64,000 nt of DNA from JBFWVD01 sp050246915 (GCA_050246915.1 JBFWVD010000022.1:13458-77457); one strand, 5' to 3'; positions 35,428 to 44,315 are shown, numbered from the stretch's first letter. Notes: generated by a model from the letters alone, not told the origin. Translations and numbers: made by a program.

Positions 35428-36706
35428 CGGACCACGACCTGTCTTCGAGGATCGATCGGACGCGGGCCAAGAACGCGGCGGCGTAGGCGCCGTCCACAGC
35501 CCGATGATCGAAGGTGAGGGTGAGGTTGCCCGTCGGGCGCACCGTGATGCCGTACCCGCCGCCTGCAGTGCCGACGGTCACCGGTCGCATGGCGATGCCA
35601 TCGACGGCGAGGATCGCTGCTTGGGGATGATTGATGATGGGGATCGACATCGAGGTGCCGAACTTGCCGACGTTGGTGATGGTGAACGTCCCGCCGTGCA
35701 CATCATCAGCCGTGAGCGTGTGGTTGCGCGCCCGAACGCTGATGTCGCCGATCGCGTCGGCCAGCGCGCGCAGCCGAAACCGTTGTGCCCCATGCACCAC
35801 CGGGGTCACCAGTCCCTGGCTGTCCAGGTCGACAGCGAAGGCGAGATGCACGTGGCGATGCACGATGAGGTCGTCGTCTCGCACCGTGGCGTTGAGATGC
35901 GGGAACGCCCCGAGAGCATCGATGACAGCGCGGGACACGAACGGCAAGTACGTGAGATCAGTGTTCGATCGAGCCTCATCGACCCGGCCGTAGTCGACCT
36001 GCATGGACACGACCGCTTGGGCAGCTGACGACAACGAGCGCATGAGATGGTCAGCGGTGACCTGGCGAATGTGCGTGAACGGCACGATCTCGTCGCCATC
36101 GTGGAGCTGATCGACGTCAGCTCTGGGTGCTGTGGGCTTCGCGGGGGTCTTCGGTTCCGATGACCGCGCCGATGTCGATGTCGGTGCCGGTGCCGGTGCC
36201 GGTGCCGGTGCCGGTGCCGGCACCGATACCGATGTCGCCGCGAGCACATCGTCACGGGTGATACGACCGCCTTCGCCGGTGCCGGCGATCGCATCCGCCG
36301 ACAGCCCCCTATCGGCCAGCATGCGCCGCACCACCGGGGACAAGAAGGTCGTGCGATCAGCACGGACAGGGGCACCATGACGGTTCGCCGATCGCGGCGG
36401 TTCAGCGGACGGCGACTTTGCCGTGACGTTCGCCGCCGCCGCGACGGGCGTCGCCGCCGCGACGGGCGTCCCCGCACCAACCGCGATGCGCGCCACCAGC
36501 GTGCCGACGGGGACCGTCGCGCCAGCAGGTACGAGCACCTCGCTGAGGACGCCCGAGACCGGAGAGGGCACATCGGAGTCGACCTTGTCGGTGGTGACCT
36601 CGAACAGCACCTCGTCCTCGTGCACCTCGTCGCCCGGCTGCTTGAACCAGGCGGTGACGGTGCCTTCGGTGACGCTCTCGCCCAACTGCGGCATGGTGAT
36701 GTCCAT
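35417..36706 (-). CDS. 2-oxoacid dehydrogenase E2, lipoyl acyltransferase
   Basis: A 429-residue acyltransferase. The lipoyl domain spans residues 1-78 with the lipoylated Lys in EVTTDKVDSDVPSP. A peripheral subunit-binding domain follows at about 120-155 (LSPVVRRMLADRGL), then an Ala-Pro linker and the catalytic domain ending in FDHRAVDG with the active-site His. It forms the core of a branched-chain or pyruvate-type complex with the fused E1 gene downstream. ATG 36706 sits 6 bases after GAGGAGG. Supply of branched acyl-CoA would suit the mutase nearby, but substrate specificity is not evident. Confidence 0.93.
   Translation of the reverse strand: MDITMPQLGESVTEGTVTAWFKQPGDEVHEDEVLFEVTTDKVDSDVPSPVSGVLSEVLVPAGATVPVGTLVARIAVGAGTPVAAATPVAAAANVTAKSPSAEPPRSANRHGAPVRADRTTFLSPVVRRMLADRGLSADAIAGTGEGGRITRDDVLAATSVSVPAPAPAPAPAPAPTSTSARSSEPKTPAKPTAPRADVDQLHDGDEIVPFTHIRQVTADHLMRSLSSAAQAVVSMQVDYGRVDEARSNTDLTYLPFVSRAVIDALGAFPHLNATVRDDDLIVHRHVHLAFAVDLDSQGLVTPVVHGAQRFRLRALADAIGDISVRARNHTLTADDVHGGTFTITNVGKFGTSMSIPIINHPQAAILAVDGIAMRPVTVGTAGGGYGITVRPTGNLTLTFDHRAVDGAYAAAFLARVRSILEDRSWSDEL
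36183..36218. repeat. GGTGCC hexamer x6, Ala-Pro linker of E2
   Basis: Six perfect copies of GGTGCC in the E2 gene encode an (Ala-Pro) tract on the minus strand, forming the flexible linker between the subunit-binding and catalytic domains. Copy number may vary between strains without breaking the frame. Confidence 0.85.
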
Positions 36707-36808
36707 CACCGACCTCCTCGGACCTACGAGGTCAGGCTACCCACGTTCAGACGGGGCAAATCACCGCTGTCCGAGGATCTTCAGCGGTGCCGTCAGCTTG
36801 ACGCGCAC

Positions 36809-38476
36809 TCAGCCATCGCCACTGCGTTCGATCACCGCCATCGGGCTCTGCCAGGCGCGTGCCCTGTGGATCTCGAGTCCGTTCTTGCGGATCTTGCCGT
36901 TGGGGGTCTTGTCGAAACCGTCGACATAGGCGATGAATGCCGGACGCGCGTGGCGAGGCAACTGATCTTGCAAGCGCTCGTACAACGCGGCTGGGTTCGC
37001 GGAGCAGTTCGGCGCTGCGACGAGCACGAGCATGACCTCGGCACCGCAGATCTCGTTGGGAACGCCGACCGCAGCACACTCGAGCACCTCGGCATCGGCG
37101 GTGACCACCGACTCGATCGCGGTCGAGGAGATGTTCTCGAAGAAGCGCCGAATGGTGTCGTTGAGGCGGTCCTTGAACTGCAGTGATCCGTCGGCGTTGT
37201 GCACGAAGCCGTCGCCGGTGCGATACCAGCCGTCGACGATGGCCCGTTCGGTCAGATCCGGCCGGTTCAGATAGCCGACCAGTCGCAGCAGTGGATGAGG
37301 CGGTCGGACCCACAACTCCCCCTGCTCCCCGTCAGGTACCTCGACACCATCGGCATCGGTGAGCTTCACCTGGTAGCCCGGTCGAGGCCAACCGGTGAGA
37401 CCGACGGTGTCGGGTGTCAGGTTGCGGTGCACGACGGGGAAGCCGATCTCGGTGGAACCGTAGGAGCCGATGGTGGGCACGCCATATCGCGCTTGGAAGG
37501 CCAGCGCGCTCTGGTCCTGCAGCGCGCACATCACGAAACGCAATGAGTGTTGACGATCCCGGGGGCTCGGTGGCAGGCCCAGGACCAATCGGGTCACCGA
37601 GCCGATCGTCGTGGTCGTGACCTGGTATCGCTCGAGATCGTCCCAGAAGTCCGACAACGAGAACTTCTCACGGAACACCAACTGCCCACCGCAGTCGAGC
37701 ATCGTCACCACCGGGCTGCGACCGGTGATGTGGAACGTCGGCCACGGCGCATAGGACACGTCACTCGATCGGAACCACGATCGCGGAACACGGCCCAGCA
37801 CCCCGGTGAGCTGTCCCCACGGGATCATCACGCCCTTGGCTGGTCCGGTGGTCCCCGACGTGTAGATGACACAGCTGAGATCACCCGGCCCAGGGAGCTC
37901 AGGATCGATCGGTTCGATCGCGTCGGTGATCGAACCATCGCGAGCGACCGGCACGATCTGCAAGCCGTCAATCCCACTTGACGTCACGAGATCGACGAGT
38001 TCCGGTCGGGCCAGACACAGCTTCACGCCGGCATCGGTGAGCACGTGCCGGAGCGATTCGCCCCGCAGTTCATGCGAGACCGGTACCTCGCAGGCGCCGA
38101 CGCACGACGCGGCCATCCACACCAGTTGAGCGTCGATGGACGCTGGGATCATGCAACCCACCCGATCCCCGCGCTGAACCCCCAGCGATCGCAACAGGGC
38201 GCACCATCGGCGCAGTTCCTCGGCGAACTGCCCATAGGTGACCCGTCGACCGCCGACATCGCTCATGAACACCCGATCAGGTTGACGATCGGCCCAATCG
38301 AGCACGCGCGCTGGAAGCACCAGTGACGGATCGAGGGCGAGCGTCGACGGATCGATGTCATCCCCCGGTTCGAGGTGGCCGGCATCGAGGTGGCCGGCAT
38401 CGAGGTGGCCGGCATCGAGGTGGCCGGCATCTATCCGGCCCGTATCCACCGGTTCGAAGTTGCCCGCCACGCTCAT
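36809..38476 (-). CDS. AMP-dependent acyl-CoA synthetase with DAGHL-repeat N-terminus
   Basis: A 555-residue adenylate-forming enzyme. The AMP motif is VIYTSGTTGPAKG; others are GSYGSTEIG, GWYRTGDGF, and the catalytic Lys region TPNGKIRKNGLE. It activates a carboxylic acid to its CoA thioester. Residues about 12-35 are unusual: four consecutive DAGHL pentads precede the first domain. ATG 38476 has the ribosome site GAGGGAG directly abutting it, so initiation at GTG 38470 is at least as likely. Lineage resembles long- or medium-chain fatty acid or steroid-acid ligases. E2 and E1 follow downstream. Confidence 0.87.
   Translation of the reverse strand: MSVAGNFEPVDTGRIDAGHLDAGHLDAGHLDAGHLEPGDDIDPSTLALDPSLVLPARVLDWADRQPDRVFMSDVGGRRVTYGQFAEELRRWCALLRSLGVQRGDRVGCMIPASIDAQLVWMAASCVGACEVPVSHELRGESLRHVLTDAGVKLCLARPELVDLVTSSGIDGLQIVPVARDGSITDAIEPIDPELPGPGDLSCVIYTSGTTGPAKGVMIPWGQLTGVLGRVPRSWFRSSDVSYAPWPTFHITGRSPVVTMLDCGGQLVFREKFSLSDFWDDLERYQVTTTTIGSVTRLVLGLPPSPRDRQHSLRFVMCALQDQSALAFQARYGVPTIGSYGSTEIGFPVVHRNLTPDTVGLTGWPRPGYQVKLTDADGVEVPDGEQGELWVRPPHPLLRLVGYLNRPDLTERAIVDGWYRTGDGFVHNADGSLQFKDRLNDTIRRFFENISSTAIESVVTADAEVLECAAVGVPNEICGAEVMLVLVAAPNCSANPAALYERLQDQLPRHARPAFIAYVDGFDKTPNGKIRKNGLEIHRARAWQSPMAVIERSGDG
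38371..38430. repeat. 15-bp tandem repeat x4 encoding DAGHL
   Basis: Four perfect copies of CGAGGTGGCCGGCAT, with degenerate copies on the flanks, lie in the 5' end of the synthetase gene. Identity at every third base shows a recent expansion. Unit length is a multiple of three, so copy changes keep the frame. Confidence 0.95.
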
Positions 38477-38550
38477 CTCCCTCGGATGTGGCCGAATGGG
38501 CACCGGCCGCGTGGACCTCACCCTAGTGAGCCCTCTCGGCGACGCTCCGA

Positions 38551-38766
38551 TCAGTCCTGATAGGGGCAATGGCGACAGCCGCTGTTGCAGCAGTAGCCCC
38601 GATCGCGTAGATACGCGGACGTCATCACGAACAAGCCTGACTCCGGGTCCACATATCCAGAGAGGCCGCGTGCCTCAGCGCGATCGTGGGCGGCCTGGCA
38701 GGCCGCAGTGACGACAGGGCGCTTCTTGCCGGTCAACGGTCCGAGCGACGGGGGGCGCACTGCCAC
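38551..38766 (-). CDS. DUF5522 small cysteine-rich protein
   Basis: A 71-residue protein whose C-terminal YCCNSGCRHCPY, preceded by SGLFVMTSAYLRDRG, is the hallmark of DUF5522, a family of unknown function that may bind metal through its five cysteines. The 5' end overlaps the thioesterase gene by 34 bases; GTG at 38766 is uncertain, though no better start is available without losing conserved-looking sequence. Confidence 0.7.
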   Translation of the reverse strand: MAVRPPSLGPLTGKKRPVVTAACQAAHDRAEARGLSGYVDPESGLFVMTSAYLRDRGYCCNSGCRHCPYQD

Positions 38767-39620
38767 AGCTGGCGATAGGACGTGGTGCGGCGACCCGCAC
38801 CATCTCGTATCTCGCCCTCCACCGTTGCCATACGGGCTGTCTCGTTCACGACTTCCCCGTGCAACTGCGAGGGCACCTCGACACGGTTGGGGGCGTAGTA
38901 GGCGATCTCCAACCCGATCTCGCGAGTGGGCTCAGAAAAAAGCTTGCGTTGCGCGGTCAGCGCGCCGCCGAGACCGGCGAGCAGCGACACCGCACCCCCG
39001 TGCACCATGCTCACCGAGTTGGCCATGACCGCGGTGGGAATCACCTCGACGTCGAGTGACTTGTCACCCTCGCCTTGGACGGACGCATCGAGATAGCGAC
39101 AGACGATCGATGTCAACCCATCTTGCTCTGCGGTGGAGGAATGGTCGTGCGGTGCTGGAACCGGCGGAGGTTCAGCCGTCCGGCTGGACGTGTTGGGTCG
39201 GACCTTGGTCACGGCCGCTCGTAGCAGCGTGTGAGCGATGATGCGTCCTTCGTCGTCGAACACCTCACCCCGGGCGAGACCCACGTCGCTACCGACATCG
39301 AGCAAGGTGGCCCGACACGAGATCCGTCGCAGATCCGGTGAGAACGGCCGCGCCGCATCGATGCGGAGCTGCAGACTGATGGACAGATGCTGCGAATCGA
39401 GCACCGTGGCGACGACGGCGCCCAGCGCCGTGTCGGCGCATGCCCCGATGACACCCATGGGCGAGAGCTGCCAGGCCGAGTGGAACAGCTCGTCCAACTC
39501 GCACACGCACGAGACGAGGCCCACCTCGATGTCGGAGTAGCGGAACGGGAAGTGGTCGAAGAACTGGATCCGTGCCCCGCTGGCGCCGAGCCCGGAACGC
39601 AGCCGATCCACCCCGTTCAT
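38733..39620 (-). CDS. Double hot-dog thioesterase-like protein (PaaI type)
   Basis: A 295-residue protein made of two hot-dog domains: about 1-140 (SPMGVIGACADTALGAVVA) and about 160-290 (MVHGGAVSLLAGLGGALTAQR). Each has the helix-capping GG/GA pattern of acyl-CoA thioesterases of the PaaI type. It probably hydrolyses an acyl-CoA, with two pseudo-symmetric sites in one chain. The start at 39620 is preferred; a longer start at 39683 adds a sequence that does not look like coding. It neighbours the CoA ligase locus. Confidence 0.75.
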   Translation of the reverse strand: MNGVDRLRSGLGASGARIQFFDHFPFRYSDIEVGLVSCVCELDELFHSAWQLSPMGVIGACADTALGAVVATVLDSQHLSISLQLRIDAARPFSPDLRRISCRATLLDVGSDVGLARGEVFDDEGRIIAHTLLRAAVTKVRPNTSSRTAEPPPVPAPHDHSSTAEQDGLTSIVCRYLDASVQGEGDKSLDVEVIPTAVMANSVSMVHGGAVSLLAGLGGALTAQRKLFSEPTREIGLEIAYYAPNRVEVPSQLHGEVVNETARMATVEGEIRDGAGRRTTSYRQLWQCAPRRSDR

Positions 39621-39660
39621 TGCTTCGCCGCTCGAGTTCCCCGTCACGGCGCCGAAGCTA

Positions 39661-39706
39661 GACGTTCGCCGCCGAGCAACCAATTGGCAACTCGCCGGCG
39701 AACGTC
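39661..39706. terminator. Long imperfect hairpin downstream of the SPFH gene
   Basis: GACGTTCGCCGCCGAG (39661-39676) pairs with CTCGCCGGCGAACGTC (39691-39706), 15 of 16 matched, around a 14-base loop that itself contains CCAATTGG. It lies 15 bases beyond the SPFH stop on the minus strand and before the thioesterase start. No T-run follows. Confidence 0.65.
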
Positions 39707-39720
39707 ACGTGCGGAGTTGA

Positions 39721-40797
39721 TCAGGGAGCCTTGGTTGTGGTGGTCGTCTTCGCTCCGGCGTCCGAACCGTTCACGATGATGCTGGCATCAGAGGGGACGT
39801 AGACGGTGTTGGCTTGGGCCAACGCCTCGACACGACGCAGTTCGATGAGAGCCGAGGTGAGCGACGCCGAGATCTTGGCGTTCGCCTCGGCCTCAGCCTC
39901 CGCTGCGATGCGAACCGCGGCGGCGTCCGCATCGGCCTTGGTGATGGCGGCCTGCTTGTCCAGGTCGGCCACCTGCCGTCTGGTCTCGGCTTCGGTGAGC
40001 TGCTTCTCCTGCTCGATCTCGGCCTGCTTGGCCTTCTCGCGCGCGCTGGCCCGATCACCGATGGCAGTCCTGAGTCGTTCCTCGGGGTTGACGTTGCGGA
40101 TGTCGACCCGGTCGAGGAGGAGCCCGTAGCGGGCAAGACGATCCTTGACGTCAGCGTTGATGTCGATCGACACCTCACCCCGACCGGTCGAGTACCCATC
40201 CTCGCTCGTGTACTTGCCGAAGACTTCTCGGACGGCCTCACGCACCTCGGGGCGAACGATCTTGTCGCGGATGCCGTCCATCGATCCGACCCGCTTGAAC
40301 AGCGCCGAGGCGCTGTCGGACTCGACCGAGTAGCGCACCGTCACATCGACGTTCATCTGATAGCCGTCGGAACCACGGACCTCGATCGAGTCGTCACGAT
40401 TCCGGTCGCCCTCATCGACGACGGCGAGCATGTCCGAGTTCTGCAAACGCGTCGAGAACGTGTGCACCTCCGTGAACGGGTTCGTGAAATGAAACCCAGG
40501 CTCGAGCCGGTCGCCGATGGCGCCGAACGTTGTCGGCACCCCGACAGAGTTCGCCGGCACGATGCGAACGGTCGACCCGAACCATGCCAACAGCGCGAGC
40601 ACGAATGACACCAGCGTCACCAGGTTGATGATCTTGCCGATCGGATAGCCGCCCCCCGCCTTGAACGGAGCCTCGGGCGTTACGTCGATGACGTCCGGAA
40701 CGGTGTCCCGCCGCCTCCCTCGACCGGCGCCCGACGCCACTCGCACCACCAGCGACAGCACGAAGACCACTGTGAGGAAGGTCGCCAGCCCAACCAT
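39721..40797 (-). CDS. SPFH/Band 7 membrane-associated protein
   Basis: A 358-residue stomatin/prohibitin-like protein. It has two N-terminal hydrophobic segments (MVGLATFLTVVFVLSLVVRV and IINLVTLVSFVLALLAWF), the SPFH domain (about 85-255: VRIVPANSVGVPTTFG, DVTVRYSVES) and a long coiled coil rich in Ala, Lys and Glu (about 260-335) that drives oligomerisation. Such proteins organise membrane microdomains and protease access. The ATG at 40797 follows CAGGAG. The next gene upstream is a small zinc-ribbon protein. Confidence 0.9.
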   Translation of the reverse strand: MVGLATFLTVVFVLSLVVRVASGAGRGRRRDTVPDVIDVTPEAPFKAGGGYPIGKIINLVTLVSFVLALLAWFGSTVRIVPANSVGVPTTFGAIGDRLEPGFHFTNPFTEVHTFSTRLQNSDMLAVVDEGDRNRDDSIEVRGSDGYQMNVDVTVRYSVESDSASALFKRVGSMDGIRDKIVRPEVREAVREVFGKYTSEDGYSTGRGEVSIDINADVKDRLARYGLLLDRVDIRNVNPEERLRTAIGDRASAREKAKQAEIEQEKQLTEAETRRQVADLDKQAAITKADADAAAVRIAAEAEAEANAKISASLTSALIELRRVEALAQANTVYVPSDASIIVNGSDAGAKTTTTTKAP

Positions 40798-40902
40798 GTC
40801 CGACTCCTGTTCGCCCGAGTTCTCGCCCGAGCCCATGCCCGATAGGAGCCGAGGATAAGGATGCCGCACAAGGCTCGACTCACGGAATCGTCCGGTCGAG
40901 CG

Positions 40903-41136
40903 TCAATCTTTCTTAGCGCGGCCCCACCGTTTGATGGCTGAGAAGAAGTGGCCGGTGAGGATGCCCTTGGCGACGACGTCGCTCGTCGAATCCCCGGACG
41001 ACACCGCCGCAGCCGCTCCGATGATGGTTCCGGTGAGGCGGTTGTGACAGTCCTCGCAGAGCTCACGGCCCGTCATGGTGCGATGCGGCTGCTTCAGGGA
41101 CTGGCGTTGGCCACATTGCTCGCAGGTGAATGACAT
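40903..41136 (-). CDS. Small zinc-ribbon protein with C-terminal hydrophobic tail
   Basis: A 77-residue protein with CEQCGQRQSL and LCEDCHNRL, a four-cysteine zinc ribbon at residues 5-34, then a Gly/Ala-rich hydrophobic stretch (LTGTIIGAAAAV) and a basic tail. Function is unknown. ATG 41136 begins directly before the first CxxC; a start 7 codons earlier is possible. Confidence 0.65.
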   Translation of the reverse strand: MSFTCEQCGQRQSLKQPHRTMTGRELCEDCHNRLTGTIIGAAAAVSSGDSTSDVVAKGILTGHFFSAIKRWGRAKKD

Positions 41137-41190
41137 CGCTGCGCCCTCTTCCCCCACCGTCTGGCGGACGTTCGGAGCGTATCGGTCAGC

Positions 41191-42471
41191 TCACCGGGGT
41201 GGGCCTTCATCGCCGTGCCCGCCGAGGGGAAGTTGCGAGCACGCCGTGACCTTCCAACCTTCCGCGCTGATCACGTAGCCGAGCCAGTTGTCGTTGCCCT
41301 CGACGTCGTTGGGCAGGTTCACGTGGACGAACGCTTCGCCGTCGGTCGCCGTCACCTTCCGGGTCTCGACGGAGGTGATGACGATGTCGCGAAGCGATCT
41401 ACCTGAGCCACTCTCCACGGCGGCCCGCCACTGGGCCAGCTTCGCCTCGGTCATCAGGTCACAAGATTCGGACAAACGTTCGTTGACCTCCGCTACCGAG
41501 CCGTGGAGAACTGCCTCGACATACTCCTTCGCAGCGTTCTCGAGACCGCTGACGTCGAGTGCATCGGGCGAGGGAGCAGGAGAGGGCACCACCGACGGGC
41601 CCGTCGTTGACGTCGTCTTGGCGCGTTCTGGCGCAGCGCCACCGCGGTCCACCGACTCGACCCGGATAGGCAGGGCTCCGAAGCCCAGCGCTGCGGCCAG
41701 TGCCTTCGCCGAGTTCTCGGTGGTGCCGCCGCCCGATATCACGATCGTATTGCCGGAGAACCTGCGTGCCTGCGGAACCGGGGCCGAGAGCACCCGAGCG
41801 TCAAGAACAATTGCGGTCTGGCGACTCGGACACAACGCTGAGGCGTCGTAACACTCGCTCACCAGCACGTTGAACCCATCGATGCCTTGCTCGCCATCGC
41901 GGAAGGCGATCTCGACGTTCCACTCGCCCGTGGTTTCGTCGTGTCGCGCAACCGCGGACTCGATCGCCTCTCCGGTCAATTCGGTCGGACCGAGGACGTA
42001 GCGGAGCAGTTCCTGGCCGTCGTGCTCCTCGGCGAGCACCACCTGTCCGTCGGAGGAGACGTCAGCGGCCGGCGTGAGCACGACGGTCCTGTCGGCGGGC
42101 GGGTTGTCGGAGTCCTCGCCCGGATAGATCGCCAGGACTGGGCGGAAGGTCAGTTCACCGATCGCCGCTATGGCGTCGACCGCATCGTCGCTCAACGGCT
42201 GCTCCGTGCCCACGCGAATCGCTCCATCGACCACCCGCACCGTGGACTCAGCAACCCCGAGCGCATCGAGGCGTCGCGCCACGATCGCCGCAGCGGTCTT
42301 CACCACCTCCGTGGGTGGCTCGCCACCGGGGCGGACGACGACGGTGAACGATTGACCCTGCGCCTCGCTGTTGCCGTCGACGTTCTCCGATGACTCCATC
42401 GTGCTGCCGCATGCCGACAGGAGAACCACTGCCGACAGCGCGACCACGATCCGAACACTTCGCCCGTACAT
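41191..42471 (-). CDS. Lipoprotein containing a SecD-type periplasmic (P1) domain
   Basis: A 426-residue lipoprotein (lipobox LSAC at about residues 18-21). Residues about 45-110 (AAAIVARRLDALGVAESTV, ELTFRPVL) and about 165-285 (TGEWNVEIAF, IVLDARVLSAPVPQARRF, GGGTTENSAKALAAALGFG) reproduce the large periplasmic head of SecD of the SecDF translocase. The six-helix RND membrane domain is missing. The C-terminal 120 residues look NTF2/DUF4878-like. It is therefore a stand-alone SecD head tethered by lipid, with a role in secretion or folding outside the membrane possible but untested. There is no SecF or second SecD nearby. Confidence 0.75.
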   Translation of the reverse strand: MYGRSVRIVVALSAVVLLSACGSTMESSENVDGNSEAQGQSFTVVVRPGGEPPTEVVKTAAAIVARRLDALGVAESTVRVVDGAIRVGTEQPLSDDAVDAIAAIGELTFRPVLAIYPGEDSDNPPADRTVVLTPAADVSSDGQVVLAEEHDGQELLRYVLGPTELTGEAIESAVARHDETTGEWNVEIAFRDGEQGIDGFNVLVSECYDASALCPSRQTAIVLDARVLSAPVPQARRFSGNTIVISGGGTTENSAKALAAALGFGALPIRVESVDRGGAAPERAKTTSTTGPSVVPSPAPSPDALDVSGLENAAKEYVEAVLHGSVAEVNERLSESCDLMTEAKLAQWRAAVESGSGRSLRDIVITSVETRKVTATDGEAFVHVNLPNDVEGNDNWLGYVISAEGWKVTACSQLPLGGHGDEGPPR

Positions 42472-42587
42472 CACATGGCCCAAGGTAGTCGGGACAACAC
42501 CTGAGGCGCGGTCCGCTGGCGGACCCGGGCTTCTCCGGTGCCAGGGAGGTGCCAGTGGGGCCTCGGCCGGAGTGGGACCTGCCTTCG

Positions 42588-43031
42588 TCAATCGGCGGGA
42601 GTGTTCGCTTTGATGGTCCCGGTGGCCGGGTCGTAGGCGAAGCCGGCGCTGTAGCAGACCGGACCACATTTCTCGCCGTTCGGCGCGAACCTGGTCCGCT
42701 TCGTCTTCAGCTTGCCGCTCGACGAGAGAGCCTTGCCGTTGGCGTCGCGGATGTCGATGGTGACGGTGAGATCCCCGGAACCGAACTTGGCGCTCGGGTA
42801 GCCGACCATGTCATTGAACGGGAAGTCTTCGCAATCACCCTTGATGCACATGTGCACCGTCGCCGGAACTGCCGTGGCCGCGCGCGGATAGCTGTGGAGG
42901 TCAACGATGATTGACGACTCGCAACCGATCGCGGTGCAGCCAATGTCCGCAGCGTCGCTGCACGCGGCGAGGAGCACGACCAGAGCCACGTCCCGCAGAT
43001 ACGGGCGTCGGAGATGGCGGGCGGGGTTCAC
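42588..43031 (-). CDS. Six-cysteine lipoprotein, paralogue A
   Basis: A 147-residue lipoprotein (lipobox LAAC) of unknown function. After the lipid cysteine there are six conserved-looking cysteines in three pairs: GCTAIGC, CIKGDC and KCGPVC, the last within PNGEKCGPVC. An inverted paralogue with the same pattern lies at 46864-47301. The GTG start at 43031 gives a short n-region before the hydrophobic stretch; it is uncertain. Probably a disulfide-stabilised surface protein. Confidence 0.7.
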   Translation of the reverse strand: MNPARHLRRPYLRDVALVVLLAACSDAADIGCTAIGCESSIIVDLHSYPRAATAVPATVHMCIKGDCEDFPFNDMVGYPSAKFGSGDLTVTIDIRDANGKALSSSGKLKTKRTRFAPNGEKCGPVCYSAGFAYDPATGTIKANTPAD

Positions 43032-43133
43032 GCCGGGTCCGACGACGCCATGCTTGCTTCGATTCTGAACAGCATTGCGCAACGGACCGAGTAGCTGACC
43101 AGTCGCCCACCTGTCCTCAGGGCACATCGACGA

Positions 43134-43649
43134 TCATCCCTCAGGTGGGTCGAGCTTCGCGCCGGGGATGGTGTGGATGTCCTCATCTTCTTGTGGTTCG
43201 GGTCGTACGAACGGTGCGATGCCCGCCGTGTAGTCGTCGAAGGTAACCAGACGGACGTTGGCGACGATGCGGCGCAGTTCCTCGTCGGGGAGCGGGTCTC
43301 CGGAGCATCGGACACCGAGCCACGTGCCGTCCTGCGTGAATGAGAACCTGTGGGTGTCCGGGAAGGCGGGCGGTTCAGGGTGGGGCGGGTCGGGGGCGTA
43401 CGCGAACCAGCCGTCGGGACCGCCCTTGGCTTGTCCGACGAGGACGGTGCGCGGTCCGAGCTGTGCGGTCCATTCACTGCCGCGGTACCCGTCGAACAGA
43501 AGACTCCGGACACCGTCACGGCTCTGGTAGATGTCGAGCCTCGTCTTGTCGCTGACCCGGTACTGGAGGACGTCGGTGTCGTGGATACCCCATCCGACGT
43601 TCATCAACGTCGTCCCGTCGGGGAGCCAGGAAGGTAGGAACCAAGCCAT
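43134..43649 (-). CDS. Hypothetical protein
   Basis: A 171-residue protein starting MAWFLPSWLPDGTT. No signal peptide or membrane helix, and no family is recognised; Trp and Pro are frequent. The start at 43649 is the first Met in a non-repetitive context; the upstream open frame is Ser/Pro-rich and not credible. It follows the small membrane-anchored gene by 16 bases, so the two are probably co-transcribed. Confidence 0.6.
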   Translation of the reverse strand: MAWFLPSWLPDGTTLMNVGWGIHDTDVLQYRVSDKTRLDIYQSRDGVRSLLFDGYRGSEWTAQLGPRTVLVGQAKGGPDGWFAYAPDPPHPEPPAFPDTHRFSFTQDGTWLGVRCSGDPLPDEELRRIVANVRLVTFDDYTAGIAPFVRPEPQEDEDIHTIPGAKLDPPEG

Positions 43650-43665
43650 CGTGTGTCGCCTCGCG

Positions 43666-44286
43666 TCAGGGGGTTTCGGGGGTGAATGGGTCGGGTTCGG
43701 GTGGGGAGCCTGCTGGGCCGCAAGCGAGGGTTGGTTCGTCGAAGATGGCGAGGCGGGCGTCTCCCTGCCGTCGGAGGCTGATGGTGAACCCTTCGATGTG
43801 TCCAGGGTGCTGGTCAGTGAACACGGTGAGTTCCCGGTTGAGCCCGACAAGCATTGACGGCTGTTGGGTTGCGGGCACGGTGGTGTCGGGTGAGCCGTCC
43901 GGGAGCGTCATCACCGGCTCCGGGACAGTTCCGCGCAGGGCTTCGCAGGTCGCGTCGGTCGCTGCGGTCCATTTCGGGGGGACCGCTGACCGGTAGAACG
44001 CCATCACATCGGCGGCGACGGCGTCGTCGGGGAGCCGCCACACGACCCGCACCCCAACGTCCCCGGTGCCGCCGTTGTCATCACGAATCGCATAGGAGTC
44101 GTCGCTGGCTTTCACTGCGCCGGGATAGGTCGGGAACGCCTCATACATCTCCCGACGGTCAGCGACGGCGTCGCTTTTCGTTTTCGCCTGCCATGCCACC
44201 CACCCGATGAACAGCACACCGGTCGTAAGTACAAGCCAGTACGCGGCCCGTCTCGCCGCGGCGAACCTCGCTCTTTGTGTGCTCAT
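43666..44286 (-). CDS. Membrane-anchored protein of unknown function
   Basis: A 206-residue protein with one N-terminal membrane helix (YWLVLTTGVLFIGWVAW) after a basic segment, then an exported domain with a single Cys pair (ATCEAL; TLACGP). No homologous family is recognised. It forms a probable two-gene unit with the downstream hypothetical gene in the accessory patch. Confidence 0.62.
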   Translation of the reverse strand: MSTQRARFAAARRAAYWLVLTTGVLFIGWVAWQAKTKSDAVADRREMYEAFPTYPGAVKASDDSYAIRDDNGGTGDVGVRVVWRLPDDAVAADVMAFYRSAVPPKWTAATDATCEALRGTVPEPVMTLPDGSPDTTVPATQQPSMLVGLNRELTVFTDQHPGHIEGFTISLRRQGDARLAIFDEPTLACGPAGSPPEPDPFTPETP

Positions 44287-44315
44287 CGGCCTGCATCCTG
44301 CATTCGAGCGTCAAT

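Noticed and set aside
36183..36218. CRISPR-like repeat array
   Set aside because: The units are contiguous 6-base repeats with no spacers, in a protein linker.
38371..38430. CRISPR array or pentapeptide-repeat (AxLxx) protein
   Set aside because: No spacers; four DAGHL units are too few and do not follow the right-handed beta-helix consensus.
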